A stretch of DNA of 64,000 bases, taken from the NCBI RefSeq assembly GCF_003335675.1, contig NZ_QPHL01000015.1, forward strand, positions 248,001 to 312,000, in the 5' to 3' direction. Positions within the stretch are counted from its first letter, which is position 1. Each line of letters begins with the position of its first letter. This DNA is from Winogradskyella sp. KYW1333. GTDB lineage: Bacteria > Bacteroidota > Bacteroidia > Flavobacteriales > Flavobacteriaceae. Below, piece after piece: positions 55,501-64,000 of the stretch. The notes beneath the pieces were generated by a model, which ran no database searches, was not told the DNA's origin, and saw only the letters and a program-made list of their open reading frames with translations. Made by a program: the position numbers and the translations under genes.

Positions 55501-56636
55501 CTATTAATTACAGATTTATAAAACTCAATATTTTGATTCGTTATTTTTTGAGCTGAAAACTTTTCAATAACTCTTAATCTACCCGCTTTACCAAATGCTT
55601 TGCATAAATCTGAGTTTTCTAATAACTCAATTATTTTTGATGCAAATGCTTCATGATTTTTTGGGTCTACAGTAAATCCTGTAGAATTGTTTACCATTAA
55701 TTCGTTTGCCCAACCTATATTAGAAGAAACTAAAGGCTTTTCCAATGCTAATGTTTCTAACCAAGTCATAGGAAAGGCTTCTGCAAAACTTGGCAACACT
55801 ATAATCTGTGCTTCAGCAATATGTTTTTTTATTTCATGGTATGGTACTTCAGTTAGATAAGTAACATTAGCTTTTGCTTTTGAGGACAGTTTGTCAAAAA
55901 AGAGTCTTACAGTAGAGGTCTTTTCAAACACATCAATGGCATCTTTACCTATTAACAGGAGCTTACTTTTTGGTACTTTTTCTACAACAAGATTAAAAGC
56001 TTCTGCTAATTCTAAAATGCCTTTTTTTCTAATAATGGTTCCAAAATATAATAATTGATCCTCATATATCTCAACATCAATTGGTTTAAAAGCATCAATA
56101 TCTATACTATTATGAATGGTTTTAATATCATGCTTAAGTTTAAAGACTTGCTTCGTTAACTTACCAGTAAAAGTGCTAACACTAACGATAGCATCTGCAT
56201 TTGTTAGGGCTTTATGCTCTAAGAAATAATTCTTCTTCTTTTGTGAGCGACCGTCTAAATGACAAAAAAAACCATCACTTCCATTAAGTCTGATTATTAA
56301 TGGTACATTAAACTTCATAAAGGCAGAAACACCTGTCCAATCTGGTGCTTCAATTAGTTGAATCCCTTCTGTTTTAACGTATTGATTGATGATTTTCTGA
56401 ATTCGTTTACGTTCAAAGTACCAATTAAAAGTAATGTGTTTCTTTTTTGCCAAACTAATTACTTTAATACCACTATCATCATAATTAACATTCCTAGATT
56501 GACCTATTACAAAAACTGAAACTTTAATTCCGCTTTTAACCAATCCCATTGCCAAATTCTTGATACTCGTACCTAAACCACCAGAGCGACTTAATTCTGG
56601 ACGCGGATATTCTGGAGTGAGAAAGGCAATATGCAT
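55497..56636 (-). CDS. Glycosyltransferase family 4
   Basis: 379 residues. The N-terminal domain shows 'MHIAFLTPEYPRPELSRSGG' followed by 'LGTSIKNLAMGLVKSG', a GT4 start of the starch-synthase-like type. The C-terminal domain has 'LLYFGTIIRKKGILELAEAF', 'IIVLPSFAEAFPMTWLETLA' and 'KPLVSSNIGWANELMVNNST' (donor site with Glu-x7-Glu). A retaining transferase in the repeat-unit pathway. It follows the 471-residue protein gene by 2 bases. Confidence 0.93.
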   Translation of the reverse strand: MHIAFLTPEYPRPELSRSGGLGTSIKNLAMGLVKSGIKVSVFVIGQSRNVNYDDSGIKVISLAKKKHITFNWYFERKRIQKIINQYVKTEGIQLIEAPDWTGVSAFMKFNVPLIIRLNGSDGFFCHLDGRSQKKKNYFLEHKALTNADAIVSVSTFTGKLTKQVFKLKHDIKTIHNSIDIDAFKPIDVEIYEDQLLYFGTIIRKKGILELAEAFNLVVEKVPKSKLLLIGKDAIDVFEKTSTVRLFFDKLSSKAKANVTYLTEVPYHEIKKHIAEAQIIVLPSFAEAFPMTWLETLALEKPLVSSNIGWANELMVNNSTGFTVDPKNHEAFASKIIELLENSDLCKAFGKAGRLRVIEKFSAQKITNQNIEFYKSVINR

Positions 56637-56638
56637 GG

Positions 56639-58054
56639 TTATTTAGCTTTAGCTGTGCTTATAATATCAACTATACTATCTAAAATACGAGTTGATGCAA
56701 ATTGAGGAGGATGCTGATTGATTTTTTCAAACCATTTACTTGCTTCTTTAATAGTTTTTTGATTGCACTTTAAGGTATCTAAAATTACTTTAGAAATAGC
56801 ATGTGGATGATTTAACCAAACTACAACTTCCTCGTTTGGTTTTGACCTAAAATGTATATAATCATAAACATACACCTCTTTGTCAAGGCTATTACTTGCG
56901 TTTAGATAATTATAATTCATATACATACATGGCTTTTGATGAGCTACAAAATCGAAAACCATTGATGAGCCCAAATTGATGACAGCTTCAGTATGTTCTG
57001 CTAAATTAGCTAATAAGGCTAAATCATCTGGTAAGGGTAAAATAGTATCCCAGGATCCTCCAATTTTTTTCCATTCTGGTTGAACAGGAATAATAACATC
57101 ATGATAGGTATTTATTACACTGTCGTATCTATTCGAAAAATCTACAGGACAACGCCTAAAAAGTAGCCCCAATTTGTGTCCTTGAATATTTAGTTGCCTT
57201 ACAGCTTCAGCAATATCCCTCAAATACAGTTCATCTTTTGGAGATGTTGTAATATCATCACCACTAAAACAAAGGTAAGTTATATCCTGTTCTAAGTTAT
57301 ATTTTGAATAAAACTCATCCTTACTCAAAATTAGTGATTTATCATAATGCGATTCAAACTGTGGTGTCCCTGTCACTCTAACTTGAGAATCGCTTACAAA
57401 ACGATAATAATGCAAAAGCTCATTCTTCATGAGCTGGCTCCAAACCACATAAAAATCTGCTGAAACATCTAATGTAGCTTTTGGCAAATTATCCCATGAA
57501 AATATAAAACTCATTGTAGAAATATTTAGCTTTTTTGCTGCAAGTAGTGGTGCAATACCTAAAGCATTTCTCTGGCTTGTACAAAAAACCAAATCGGGTT
57601 TATGGCTTTCCAAAACTGAGTTACAATGTTTAAAATAAGCTGTTTGCTTTTCTAAAGTATTAATTAAGTTTCTTATAATATTAATTCCTTTTTCAGAATT
57701 AAAACAAAACACAAGAAATTGTGTCAAAATACTTATAATTGATTTTTTTATACTGCTATAAGATAATGGGAATAAGTATTTATAATATATGTTATCATTT
57801 TCTCGATTAGCAAAAAGAGAAATCTCTATGCGCTTTCTAACGTTTTTTAATAGTGTTGTTAACCAGTGTAATTTTGGGTTTTCTAATGAAATAGAGTGAA
57901 AGCCTAAGGTTTCAATATTAAAAGGTGTATGATGCCAAAATACAATATCAAACCCTCTCTCTTTTGCTTGATTATAAAAGCTAGAGTATGCAAAATTACG
58001 TAAGCTAACACCGTCAGGTACTAAAACAAAAATTTTTATTTGGTTATTCGACAA
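56639..58054 (-). CDS. Unassigned glycan-locus protein, candidate nonulosonate transferase
   Basis: 471 residues, cytoplasmic by sequence (no signal, no clear helix in a membrane). No family was recognised with confidence. The layout suggests a GT-B fold: N-terminal domain starting 'KIFVLVPDGVSLRNFAYSSF', a hinge, then a C-terminal domain with 'VRVTGTPQFESHYD', 'YLCFSGDDITTSPKDELYLR', 'LLFRRCPVDF' and 'EAVINLGSSMVFDFVAHQKP'. The Gly-Ser-Ser plus Asp pattern near a 'GTP-Q-F' segment recalls CDP-glycerol transferases and other enzymes using CDP- or CMP-linked donors. It directly follows neuA in the operon (19-base gap), so transfer of the CMP-activated nonulosonic acid is a fair guess, not a fact. 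Confidence 0.55.
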   Translation of the reverse strand: MSNNQIKIFVLVPDGVSLRNFAYSSFYNQAKERGFDIVFWHHTPFNIETLGFHSISLENPKLHWLTTLLKNVRKRIEISLFANRENDNIYYKYLFPLSYSSIKKSIISILTQFLVFCFNSEKGINIIRNLINTLEKQTAYFKHCNSVLESHKPDLVFCTSQRNALGIAPLLAAKKLNISTMSFIFSWDNLPKATLDVSADFYVVWSQLMKNELLHYYRFVSDSQVRVTGTPQFESHYDKSLILSKDEFYSKYNLEQDITYLCFSGDDITTSPKDELYLRDIAEAVRQLNIQGHKLGLLFRRCPVDFSNRYDSVINTYHDVIIPVQPEWKKIGGSWDTILPLPDDLALLANLAEHTEAVINLGSSMVFDFVAHQKPCMYMNYNYLNASNSLDKEVYVYDYIHFRSKPNEEVVVWLNHPHAISKVILDTLKCNQKTIKEASKWFEKINQHPPQFASTRILDSIVDIISTAKAK

Positions 58055-58073
58055 TGTTTAAGTTTTATAAATA

Positions 58074-58775
58074 TTACTTTTTGCTAAAAGTTTTGATTAA
58101 CAATTCTGCTTTCAACCAATCTTCATTAGTATCAATATTTATATTGTATTCGTGATTAGACTCTATATAACTAATTGTTTCACCATACAATGAATTCTTG
58201 TTCATAACAGTCTCCACTTTCGTCAAATATATAGCACCATCACGATGATAAGCAACAGGTAAGTCTTGACGTCTTTTCATGATTTTATCATCGCCAAGAG
58301 CCAATTTAATGTGTCCAGTTTCTGAAACCTTGAATACCCAATGCGGATTGTACGTGTGTGGTACTTTTAAAACTGAAAGTAAACTGTCAGAATTAGCGGT
58401 TTCAAACTTCCTTATGGCTTCATCAATAAATTCTGAAGTTCTAAAAGGATTTGTTACCTGAAGTAAGCATACTGCATCATAAATTTCTCCTCTTTCAGCA
58501 AGTATTTTTAATGCATGTTGTACAACCTCCAGGGTTCCAGAATTATCTTTAGACAAGCTCGAAGGACGCACGAAAGGTACTTCCACTCCTATTTCCTTAG
58601 CTAACTTAATAAGTGTTTCATCTTCTGTAGAAAACACAACGCGATTAAGTAATTTAGAACCTAATGCAGCTTCAATAGTATATTGTAACAGTGGTTTCCC
58701 GTTTAAAACTTTACGATTTTTATTAGGAATGCCTTTGCTGCCTCCTCTTGCTGGTATAAGTCCAAGAATTTTCAT
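58074..58775 (-). CDS. neuA: CMP-nonulosonic acid synthetase (NeuA family)
   Basis: 233 residues. Cytidylyltransferase that joins CTP and a nine-carbon keto sugar acid to give the CMP-activated donor. The CTP-binding start 'LIPARGGSKGIPNKNRKVLN' is exact, followed by 'VFSTEDETLIKLAKEIGVEV', 'VCLLQVTNPFRTSEFIDEAI' and 'VAYHRDGAIYLTK', all family marks; the metal-binding Asp residues near the end are present ('NIDTNEDWLKAE'). Whether the sugar is N-acetylneuraminate, legionaminate or another relative cannot be told. Overlaps neuC by 1 base. Confidence 0.93.
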   Translation of the reverse strand: MKILGLIPARGGSKGIPNKNRKVLNGKPLLQYTIEAALGSKLLNRVVFSTEDETLIKLAKEIGVEVPFVRPSSLSKDNSGTLEVVQHALKILAERGEIYDAVCLLQVTNPFRTSEFIDEAIRKFETANSDSLLSVLKVPHTYNPHWVFKVSETGHIKLALGDDKIMKRRQDLPVAYHRDGAIYLTKVETVMNKNSLYGETISYIESNHEYNINIDTNEDWLKAELLIKTFSKK

Positions 58776-59935
58776 TAATAAACTATTGTTTTATGAAATT
58801 GTAAATCAATATTAGCAAGAATATCAGCGATTTTCTGTCCACTATCACCATTTCCGTAGATATTGCTTCGTTTATTTTTAGGTGATTCTAACTGTAATTT
58901 AATTGCATTTTTGATTTGCACTTCATCATACAATACATCAATAACATTTTCCCCTCGTTGTCTTCTGTGTTGACGTGTTCCAATATTAACTACAGGAACA
59001 CCTAAAAAAGAACATTCTCTAATACCTACACTACTATTTCCAATCAAACATTGACTGTGCTTTAAAAGCCTTAAAAAATCATTAGAGTCCATGTTTTTAA
59101 AAAAGCGAATATGTTTTGGGTTATGCTTTTCTCTAAATGATCGTATACCATTAGAAGTCCCATCGGCTCCTGCATCTACATTTGGCCAAAACCAAAATGT
59201 TGGTATTTTTAATTCGTTAATTACATTAAGTGTTTTGGCAACGTCAGCTTTTGCTTCGTGATATTCATTAGTAACAGGATGTTGCAAAACAACTAAATAC
59301 TTATCTGGCATTTTCTGCAGTCCTCCAACACCACCATATTTTTCGATAGGATTAAAGTCTAAGCCCTTACTCTCTAGTAATCGATGAGCTATATCAATTG
59401 AAGGACAACCTGTGTTGAAAACAGAGTTATTATCCTCTCCTAGCCTCAAAACTCGCTCTTTAGCATCTTCTGATGCTACTAAATGAATATCTGCTAGTTT
59501 TGTATTTGCATGACGTACTTTTTCATCAATATTTCCAGTAACTTCACCTCCTTGAATATGTACTAAAGGAATGTTTTGATAAGCAGCAGCAATAGACGTT
59601 GCAATAGTTTCAAAACGATCTGCAATAGTAATTACAGCATCAGGTTTAAGGTTATAAAATACATTAGCTAATTCCATAACACCCAAGCCTGTAGTTTTTG
59701 CCATTGCTGTTTTGTTCTCACCTTCAAGAACCATGAATACACGCTCGTCTATTTTAAACCCATCACGTTCAATATAATTTGCTGCATTTCCATAACGATC
59801 AAGCAACGCAGATCCTGCAACAACTAATTGTAGTTCTAGCCTAGGATGTTCTCCTATAGCAGTTAAAGCAGTTTTAATTCTACTGTAAGATGGTCTTGCC
59901 GTTATTACAACACAAATTTTTCTAATGGTATTCAT
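58775..59935 (-). CDS. neuC: UDP-N-acetylglucosamine 2-epimerase, hydrolysing (NeuC family)
   Basis: 386 residues, GT-B-like epimerase fold. Makes ManNAc (or a related 2-epimer) plus the free nucleotide from the UDP-sugar, the feed step for nonulosonate synthesis. Marks: 'VVITARPSYSRIKTALTAI', 'VITIADRFETIATSIAAAYQ', 'PLVHIQGGEVTGNIDEKVRH', 'LIGNSSVGIRECSFLGVPVV' and 'NIGTRQHRRQRGENVIDV'. The GDP-specific LegG of the legionaminate route is related, so the nucleotide cannot be fixed from sequence by eye. Placed between neuB (no gap) and neuA (1-base overlap). Confidence 0.92.
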   Translation of the reverse strand: MNTIRKICVVITARPSYSRIKTALTAIGEHPRLELQLVVAGSALLDRYGNAANYIERDGFKIDERVFMVLEGENKTAMAKTTGLGVMELANVFYNLKPDAVITIADRFETIATSIAAAYQNIPLVHIQGGEVTGNIDEKVRHANTKLADIHLVASEDAKERVLRLGEDNNSVFNTGCPSIDIAHRLLESKGLDFNPIEKYGGVGGLQKMPDKYLVVLQHPVTNEYHEAKADVAKTLNVINELKIPTFWFWPNVDAGADGTSNGIRSFREKHNPKHIRFFKNMDSNDFLRLLKHSQCLIGNSSVGIRECSFLGVPVVNIGTRQHRRQRGENVIDVLYDEVQIKNAIKLQLESPKNKRSNIYGNGDSGQKIADILANIDLQFHKTIVY

Positions 59936-60940
59936 TTAAGGCAAGTCTTTTTTATTCAAGAATTCCCACTCGTTTAAATCTCTAGTTAATTGTTTTCCTA
60001 TAACCGATTCAAATTCAATTGAATTAACTCCATAACCTTTTGGCTTTTTAGCTTCTAAATCATCAAATGTTAAATGATGCCCTTTAGGTAATTTTTTATT
60101 AACCGCTAGTGATTTTTCAAAAATTTGCTTTATCTCTAAAAACGCGCTATCATCATCTTTATTAACCGGATACTGCAATGCATTAAAAATATAGCGAGTT
60201 TCATTTACTAACACCTTTGCTTCTTCAATTGTTAAAGAAGATTTAACATCCGGACCTAACTCATCTTTACTCAAAACGATATGGAACTCAAAAATCTCAG
60301 CTCCTTGAGCCACTGCTGCTATTCCAGTACTTACTTTAGCCGAATGGTCGGAAAAACCTACATTAACATTATATCTCTCTTTAAGTTCTTGTATAATGTT
60401 TAAACCTAGTTGCTTAGAAGATGTTGGATATGCGGACGTGCATTGCATAATACTAAAATTGATACTTCTTGATCTTAAAAAAGATGTAGCAGCATCTAAC
60501 TCCTTAAACGAACTCATTCCTGAAGATAGTATAACAGGTTTTTTAGTTTGTGCTATTTTTTCTAGCAATAAAAAATTATTTACTTCTCCAGATCCAACTT
60601 TATATCGTTTTACTCCAACTTGCTCTAACAAATCTACAGCAGCATTACTAAAAGGAGAACTCATAAACTCTAATCCTACTTCATCACAGTGATTTTTTAA
60701 TGATTTCCACTCTTCTAAAGTAAATTCCATAGCTTTCCAATAGTCAAATCGCGTAGCATAGTCATCTGTGAACTTCACTCTAAAAGGTTCATGGATACTA
60801 CTTTCGGCTTCAGCTATATGTGTTTGGAATTTAATGGCATCAACTCCTGTAGTTGCTACTGCATCGATATAATCGTGTGCCTTTTGTAAACTACCATTAT
60901 GTGCTTGTCCAATTTCGGCAATAAGTAAGAGGTTATTCAT
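59936..60940 (-). CDS. neuB: Nonulosonic acid synthase (NeuB family)
   Basis: 334 residues. A (beta/alpha)8 barrel that condenses ManNAc or a related hexosamine with phosphoenolpyruvate to give a nine-carbon acid. Marks: 'LLIAEIGQAHNGSLQKAHDY', 'DAIKFQTHIAEAESS', 'RYKVGSGEVNNFLLLEKIA', 'KPVILSSGMSSFKELDAA', the metal-ligand His in 'IFEFHIVLSKDELGPD' and a C-terminal SAF (antifreeze-like) domain ('SLAVNKKLPKGHHLTFDDLE'). It belongs to the SpsE/NeuB group with 'EFH' in place of the more common 'EKH'. First of the neuB-neuC-neuA trio. Confidence 0.93.
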   Translation of the reverse strand: MNNLLLIAEIGQAHNGSLQKAHDYIDAVATTGVDAIKFQTHIAEAESSIHEPFRVKFTDDYATRFDYWKAMEFTLEEWKSLKNHCDEVGLEFMSSPFSNAAVDLLEQVGVKRYKVGSGEVNNFLLLEKIAQTKKPVILSSGMSSFKELDAATSFLRSRSINFSIMQCTSAYPTSSKQLGLNIIQELKERYNVNVGFSDHSAKVSTGIAAVAQGAEIFEFHIVLSKDELGPDVKSSLTIEEAKVLVNETRYIFNALQYPVNKDDDSAFLEIKQIFEKSLAVNKKLPKGHHLTFDDLEAKKPKGYGVNSIEFESVIGKQLTRDLNEWEFLNKKDLP

Positions 60941-61024
60941 TTAATTCATCGAGATTGATAATTCTCAAATATAAAAAAGTTTAAGGCAATCTAAGCTGTC
61001 ATATTAAAAGGATTTAATACTATG

Positions 61025-62116
61025 TTATGCACTTAAATCTATAATAAATCGTATTTGCTTAAAGTCTTTTGAAATCGCGTAACTGTAATTGTAATCGCGA
61101 TAACGAAATAGAATAGATTTTAAAACTAAATCATTTATCTCCTTCATACTAAAATATGGTTGTGTTTGCTTTCCAAGTAATTGTTTTATTTTATATTTCA
61201 CTGAATTATAATAGGTGTCTTCTACAAAAAGCACTTCAATAACCCCTTTGCATTGTTTTGGTAATTCTTCTTGTAAAAAATGTACAACATTAGCAGCAAT
61301 ATTGCTTAGTTTGATAACCTCATTTGGATCTTCTAGACGCTTAGCATCTTCCTTTTTATAACAATTTCCCCAACTATTAGTATTAGGATGACTAATTGAA
61401 TTGTTTTTGTTTTGAAGAAAATGTCGCTGATTTATTCTTAAAATGTTTGTTAATCTTGGCTGAATTGTCAATTTATTATCTTTCTTTTGTGGATATCTTG
61501 GATGCCATTGGTGATAAAGCATTACCTCCTCACATCTGAATAAATTTGCTCCTGTTAACTGTACACGCATATTTAAATCTTCATCTTCTGAACCGTAGAA
61601 ATGAAAAAACTCATCTAAACCTCGAACCTTTTCGAGTACAATTTTTGGGTACAAACCAATACCAAAAGTGTCACCTACATGAGTTGTTTTAATGTGCTTT
61701 AAATTTAGAAGTCTATGTTGTTGCTCGGATATTTGTTTGGACAAATACCCAATTTTAAACAATGAAAACTGATTTAAATTAGCTAATTGATGGGCTTTTT
61801 CAATAAAATTGGGTGTAAATAACACATCTATATCAGCAGTTATGATATAGTCTGTAGTTGCATTTCTAATACCATAATTAAGTGCCTTACTTTTATTCCA
61901 TAATAATCCTGTATGTCCAACATAAACATAATTTGCAAAGTCAAATGCCTTGACAACAGCAATTAGTTTAGAAGCATACTCAATATCGCTTCCATAATCG
62001 ATTAAAAGTACTTGAAAATTTTTATTGGTTTGAGTTTGTAGAGATTGTAGTGCTAAATTAACTCGCACAACATCACGATTTCTATAAGCAAAAATAATGG
62101 TTGTTGAATGGTTCAT
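61025..62116 (-). CDS. Glycosyltransferase family 2 with galactosyltransferase-like C-terminal motif
   Basis: 363 residues. GT-A domain at about 1-225: 'TTIIFAYRNRDVVRVNLALQ', 'LLWNKSKALNYGIRNATTDY', DxD as 'IITADIDVLFTPNF', then 'GLDEFFHFYGSEDEDLNMRV', which resembles the Glyco_transf_7C (beta-4-galactosyltransferase/chondroitin synthase) motif with its acidic catalytic cluster. The C-terminal 140 residues are of unknown fold. Likely an inverting transferase adding a hexose or hexosamine. It lies 8 bases after the broken FkbM gene and 84 bases before neuB. Confidence 0.88.
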   Translation of the reverse strand: MNHSTTIIFAYRNRDVVRVNLALQSLQTQTNKNFQVLLIDYGSDIEYASKLIAVVKAFDFANYVYVGHTGLLWNKSKALNYGIRNATTDYIITADIDVLFTPNFIEKAHQLANLNQFSLFKIGYLSKQISEQQHRLLNLKHIKTTHVGDTFGIGLYPKIVLEKVRGLDEFFHFYGSEDEDLNMRVQLTGANLFRCEEVMLYHQWHPRYPQKKDNKLTIQPRLTNILRINQRHFLQNKNNSISHPNTNSWGNCYKKEDAKRLEDPNEVIKLSNIAANVVHFLQEELPKQCKGVIEVLFVEDTYYNSVKYKIKQLLGKQTQPYFSMKEINDLVLKSILFRYRDYNYSYAISKDFKQIRFIIDLSA

Positions 62117-62124
62117 AATTCTAT

Positions 62125-62877
62125 TTAAAAAGATGAGGGATTAAATAAAACATGTGTCTTATACGCAGTTGTATTTGAAGTTTCTATAAATAATTGATAA
62201 TCATTTTGATTTAACAATATCTTAATTTCATTAAATTGTTTTTTACTCATTGTTCCCGATTTTAAACCATGCTCAAAATGAATTATTGTTGGTGATAATG
62301 TTTTAAAATTTACATCCATTAATATCTCATAATCATAACCTTCGGTATCTAAAACTAATAAATCTAAATGTTGAATTGAATTTTGCTTCAATAATTTGTC
62401 TAAAGTTGTACAATTTACTTTTTCTTTTGTGATGTATTTTGAGGCTATATTTGTTTTCTTATGATGTTCATTGTCAAAGGAAGCAATCCCTAAAGCAAAC
62501 TCAGGTACTTTAGCTTCAAATTATTTTCCTACTTTAAAAATAAAAGTTTTTTTAAGTGAATTATGGATTGCTAAATTCAAAGGTTTTATTTTTGGGTATT
62601 CTTTGTATGTTTCACATAACTGATTATAGTAATCTTTAACAGGCTCCACCACCAAACCTTCTACAAAATGTTTATTATATTTAATAAACTCATGAATGGG
62701 ATCAAATCGTTTACCATCATTTGCGCCAATTTGTATGAAGTTTAATTCTTTATTTTTTTTAATGAATTGATATAATAAACTATTTAAAAAATTGAAATGA
62801 TACACATTTTGAATCTTAAAACCTCTTTTTTGAAATTGACCTTTAAAAAAAATTTAATGTTTTTTTTTTAGTTTCAT
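62125..62877 (-). pseudogene. FkbM-family methyltransferase broken by two in-frame TAA codons
   Basis: Read from the ATG at 62877, which overlaps the upstream stop as TAATG, one frame spans 250 codons with the FkbM layout: 'ELNFIQIGANDGKRFDPIHE' (S-adenosylmethionine site), 'VVEPVKDYYNQL', 'EFALGIASFDNEHHKKTNI', 'LDLLVLDTEGYDYEIL' (the family's D-x-E-G-x-[DE] core). The frame is kept throughout, but codon 8 (62854-62856) and codon 119 (62521-62523) are TAA. Without them length and motif order are normal for the family. Short products from GTG 62805 or from 62391 could exist but each would hold only half of the fold. The enzyme would have methylated a sugar of the glycan. Confidence 0.85.
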
Positions 62878-63974
62878 TATTCTAATAGTTGCTTTGCATT
62901 AAGAATAATAGTATTCATATTCTTCATCCAATTTTCAACTGTATACAGCTGAGTTTGTTTGTTTTTAAATACGTGTTTATGTTTCAGAAAATCTTCAACA
63001 GCAATAATCCATTCGTCAATAAAATGAGGGTTTTCAATTAATTTTCCAATCTTACCGTATTGTAATACTTCTGGTACACCTCCGAGTGCTGATGCTATAC
63101 AATAATTACCACAGTTTAACGCTTCTATTAGGGTTAAACCAAAACCTTCATGATTTAAAACGGGAAACAAATAACAATCGGAAGTTTGATAATATTCTGG
63201 CAGTTTATCATTTGGAAGTTTTCCGAAAAACTTAACATGGTTTAACTGTATGTCTCTTTGTGCACCAATAACCCATAATTCTATATTATTGTGTTTCTTA
63301 AGTAACATTTTCCAAACATAAAGAATAAGGTCAAGTCCTTTTTTGGATCTATCTTGTGAACACCATAAAAACACTGTATTATCTTCAACCTGATATTTTT
63401 GCTTTAATTTACGCTTTTCATCTTCAGACGCTCTAAAAAACTTTTCAGCATCTATGCCGTTATGTAAAACCGAAAATAGACAAGGCAAAATAGTGTATGC
63501 CTCTTTGTGCTCTATATAAGATGAATGGGTTAGCAAAACCATTTCGTCTATAAACTCAAAAAACCACCTGCTTTCAAAGTTGCCAAAAAAAGGTGGGTAT
63601 CCATGATAAAAGAACTGAATAAATAAACGTGACCTCAACTGTAAATCATCCTCTAAAAAATCACAAAGCGCTTTCGCCAGACCAAAATTATCTACAATCT
63701 GAATAACATACTTTTCACGAAACTTTAAGCATTTAACAAGTGTGTCAATATAAACTTGGTAGGGGTTTTTAGAAAATCTTCGCTTTATTTTTGTTGAAGT
63801 TGTATTTGGTACAATACAATATTCTACGTTATTAAATTTAGTTTGAGGTGCTTCACATATAATAATATCTATGTTGCTTTTTCCAGTTTCAAAGTAATTT
63901 TTATACATGGTTGTCCAACTACCTATTTCATGATAAGGTAAAGGCTTTTGTGATATTAAAATAACTTTAGACAT
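62877..63974 (-). CDS. Glycosyltransferase family 4
   Basis: 365 residues. The N-terminal domain begins 'SKVILISQKPLPYHEIGSWT' and holds 'LFIQFFYHGYPPFFGNF'. The C-terminal donor domain has 'VLHNGIDAEKFF', 'FLWCSQDRSKKGLDLILYVW', 'CYLFPVLNHEGFGLTLIEAL' and 'CIASALGGVPEVLQYG' (Glu-x7-Glu donor site). Retaining transferase in the cytoplasm. It is the first gene of the locus that lies fully in the window; the 26 bases to the right edge hold only A/T-rich leader, so more genes may lie beyond. Confidence 0.93.
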   Translation of the reverse strand: MSKVILISQKPLPYHEIGSWTTMYKNYFETGKSNIDIIICEAPQTKFNNVEYCIVPNTTSTKIKRRFSKNPYQVYIDTLVKCLKFREKYVIQIVDNFGLAKALCDFLEDDLQLRSRLFIQFFYHGYPPFFGNFESRWFFEFIDEMVLLTHSSYIEHKEAYTILPCLFSVLHNGIDAEKFFRASEDEKRKLKQKYQVEDNTVFLWCSQDRSKKGLDLILYVWKMLLKKHNNIELWVIGAQRDIQLNHVKFFGKLPNDKLPEYYQTSDCYLFPVLNHEGFGLTLIEALNCGNYCIASALGGVPEVLQYGKIGKLIENPHFIDEWIIAVEDFLKHKHVFKNKQTQLYTVENWMKNMNTIILNAKQLLE

Positions 63975-64000
63975 GGTTTTATTTTATAATAGCAATAAAT

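Noticed and set aside
62521-62523. Stop-codon reassignment (TAA read as sense).
   Set aside because: TAA is used as the normal stop by most other genes in the window, so a changed code is not possible.
62854-62870. Poly-A/T tract at the start of the FkbM pseudogene as a phase-variation switch.
   Set aside because: The frame is the same before and after the tract, and the breaks are TAA substitutions, so a slippage switch does not explain them.
1-64000. CRISPR array, tRNA or rRNA genes, insertion sequences, plasmid origin.
   Set aside because: No regular spaced repeats, no cloverleaf with a matching acceptor, no transposase or integrase frame was found in any part of the window.

Overview
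The window is a low-GC stretch of a chromosome from a member of the Bacteroidota, almost certainly a marine-type flavobacterium (Flavobacteriaceae). This rests on three proteins with type IX secretion (T9SS) sorting domains, a PorV-like outer-membrane protein, an Oar-like TonB-dependent receptor, -7 promoter boxes of the Bacteroidota TAnnTTTG type, absence of Shine-Dalgarno sites, and a two-domain cyclophilin-FKBP isomerase. No tRNA, rRNA, insertion sequence or CRISPR array was seen. The genus cannot be fixed from the sequence alone.

Layout. 1-4173: 3' part of a large T9SS cargo gene. 4237-18965: housekeeping genes (hisS, an ABC permease, an Oar-like receptor, a GDPD lipoprotein, rpsF-rpsR-rplI, a LytTR response regulator, nadC-yihY-priA, rlmH, a hibernation factor). 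18966-19365: a gene graveyard. 19366-25206: accessory genes (a secreted glycoside hydrolase, rdgB, an HTTM-like membrane protein followed by a duplicated 3' end of rdgB, an FkbM methyltransferase, a second GDPD lipoprotein). 25439-46872: core and surface genes (DEAD-box helicase with a structured leader, two T9SS proteins, trmH and a sirtuin sharing a tiny divergent promoter, the dual isomerase, recQ, kpsF-tatC-AhpD-like-lptB, terC, pssA, a PorV-like protein, a DUF4105 protein).

46876-63974: a surface polysaccharide locus, all on the minus strand and mostly with overlapping stops and starts. In order of transcription it holds a GT4, a broken FkbM methyltransferase, a GT2, neuB-neuC-neuA, an unassigned 471-residue protein, GT4, two GT2, two GT4, a Wzy/ligase-like membrane protein, GT4 and the initiating sugar phosphotransferase. 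The neuBCA set predicts a nine-carbon nonulosonic (sialic-acid-like) sugar in the glycan. No flippase is seen; the locus continues past the right edge.

How genes fit together: kpsF (arabinose-5-phosphate for Kdo) and lptB (LPS export) serve lipopolysaccharide; the PorV-like protein may serve the three T9SS cargo proteins; the polysaccharide operon builds a lipid-linked repeat unit. The most notable points are the rdgB tail duplication beside the HTTM gene (looks like a recombination scar), the FkbM pseudogene with two in-frame TAA codons, the candidate nonulosonate transferase, and the GEVED domain nested inside another domain of a T9SS protein.
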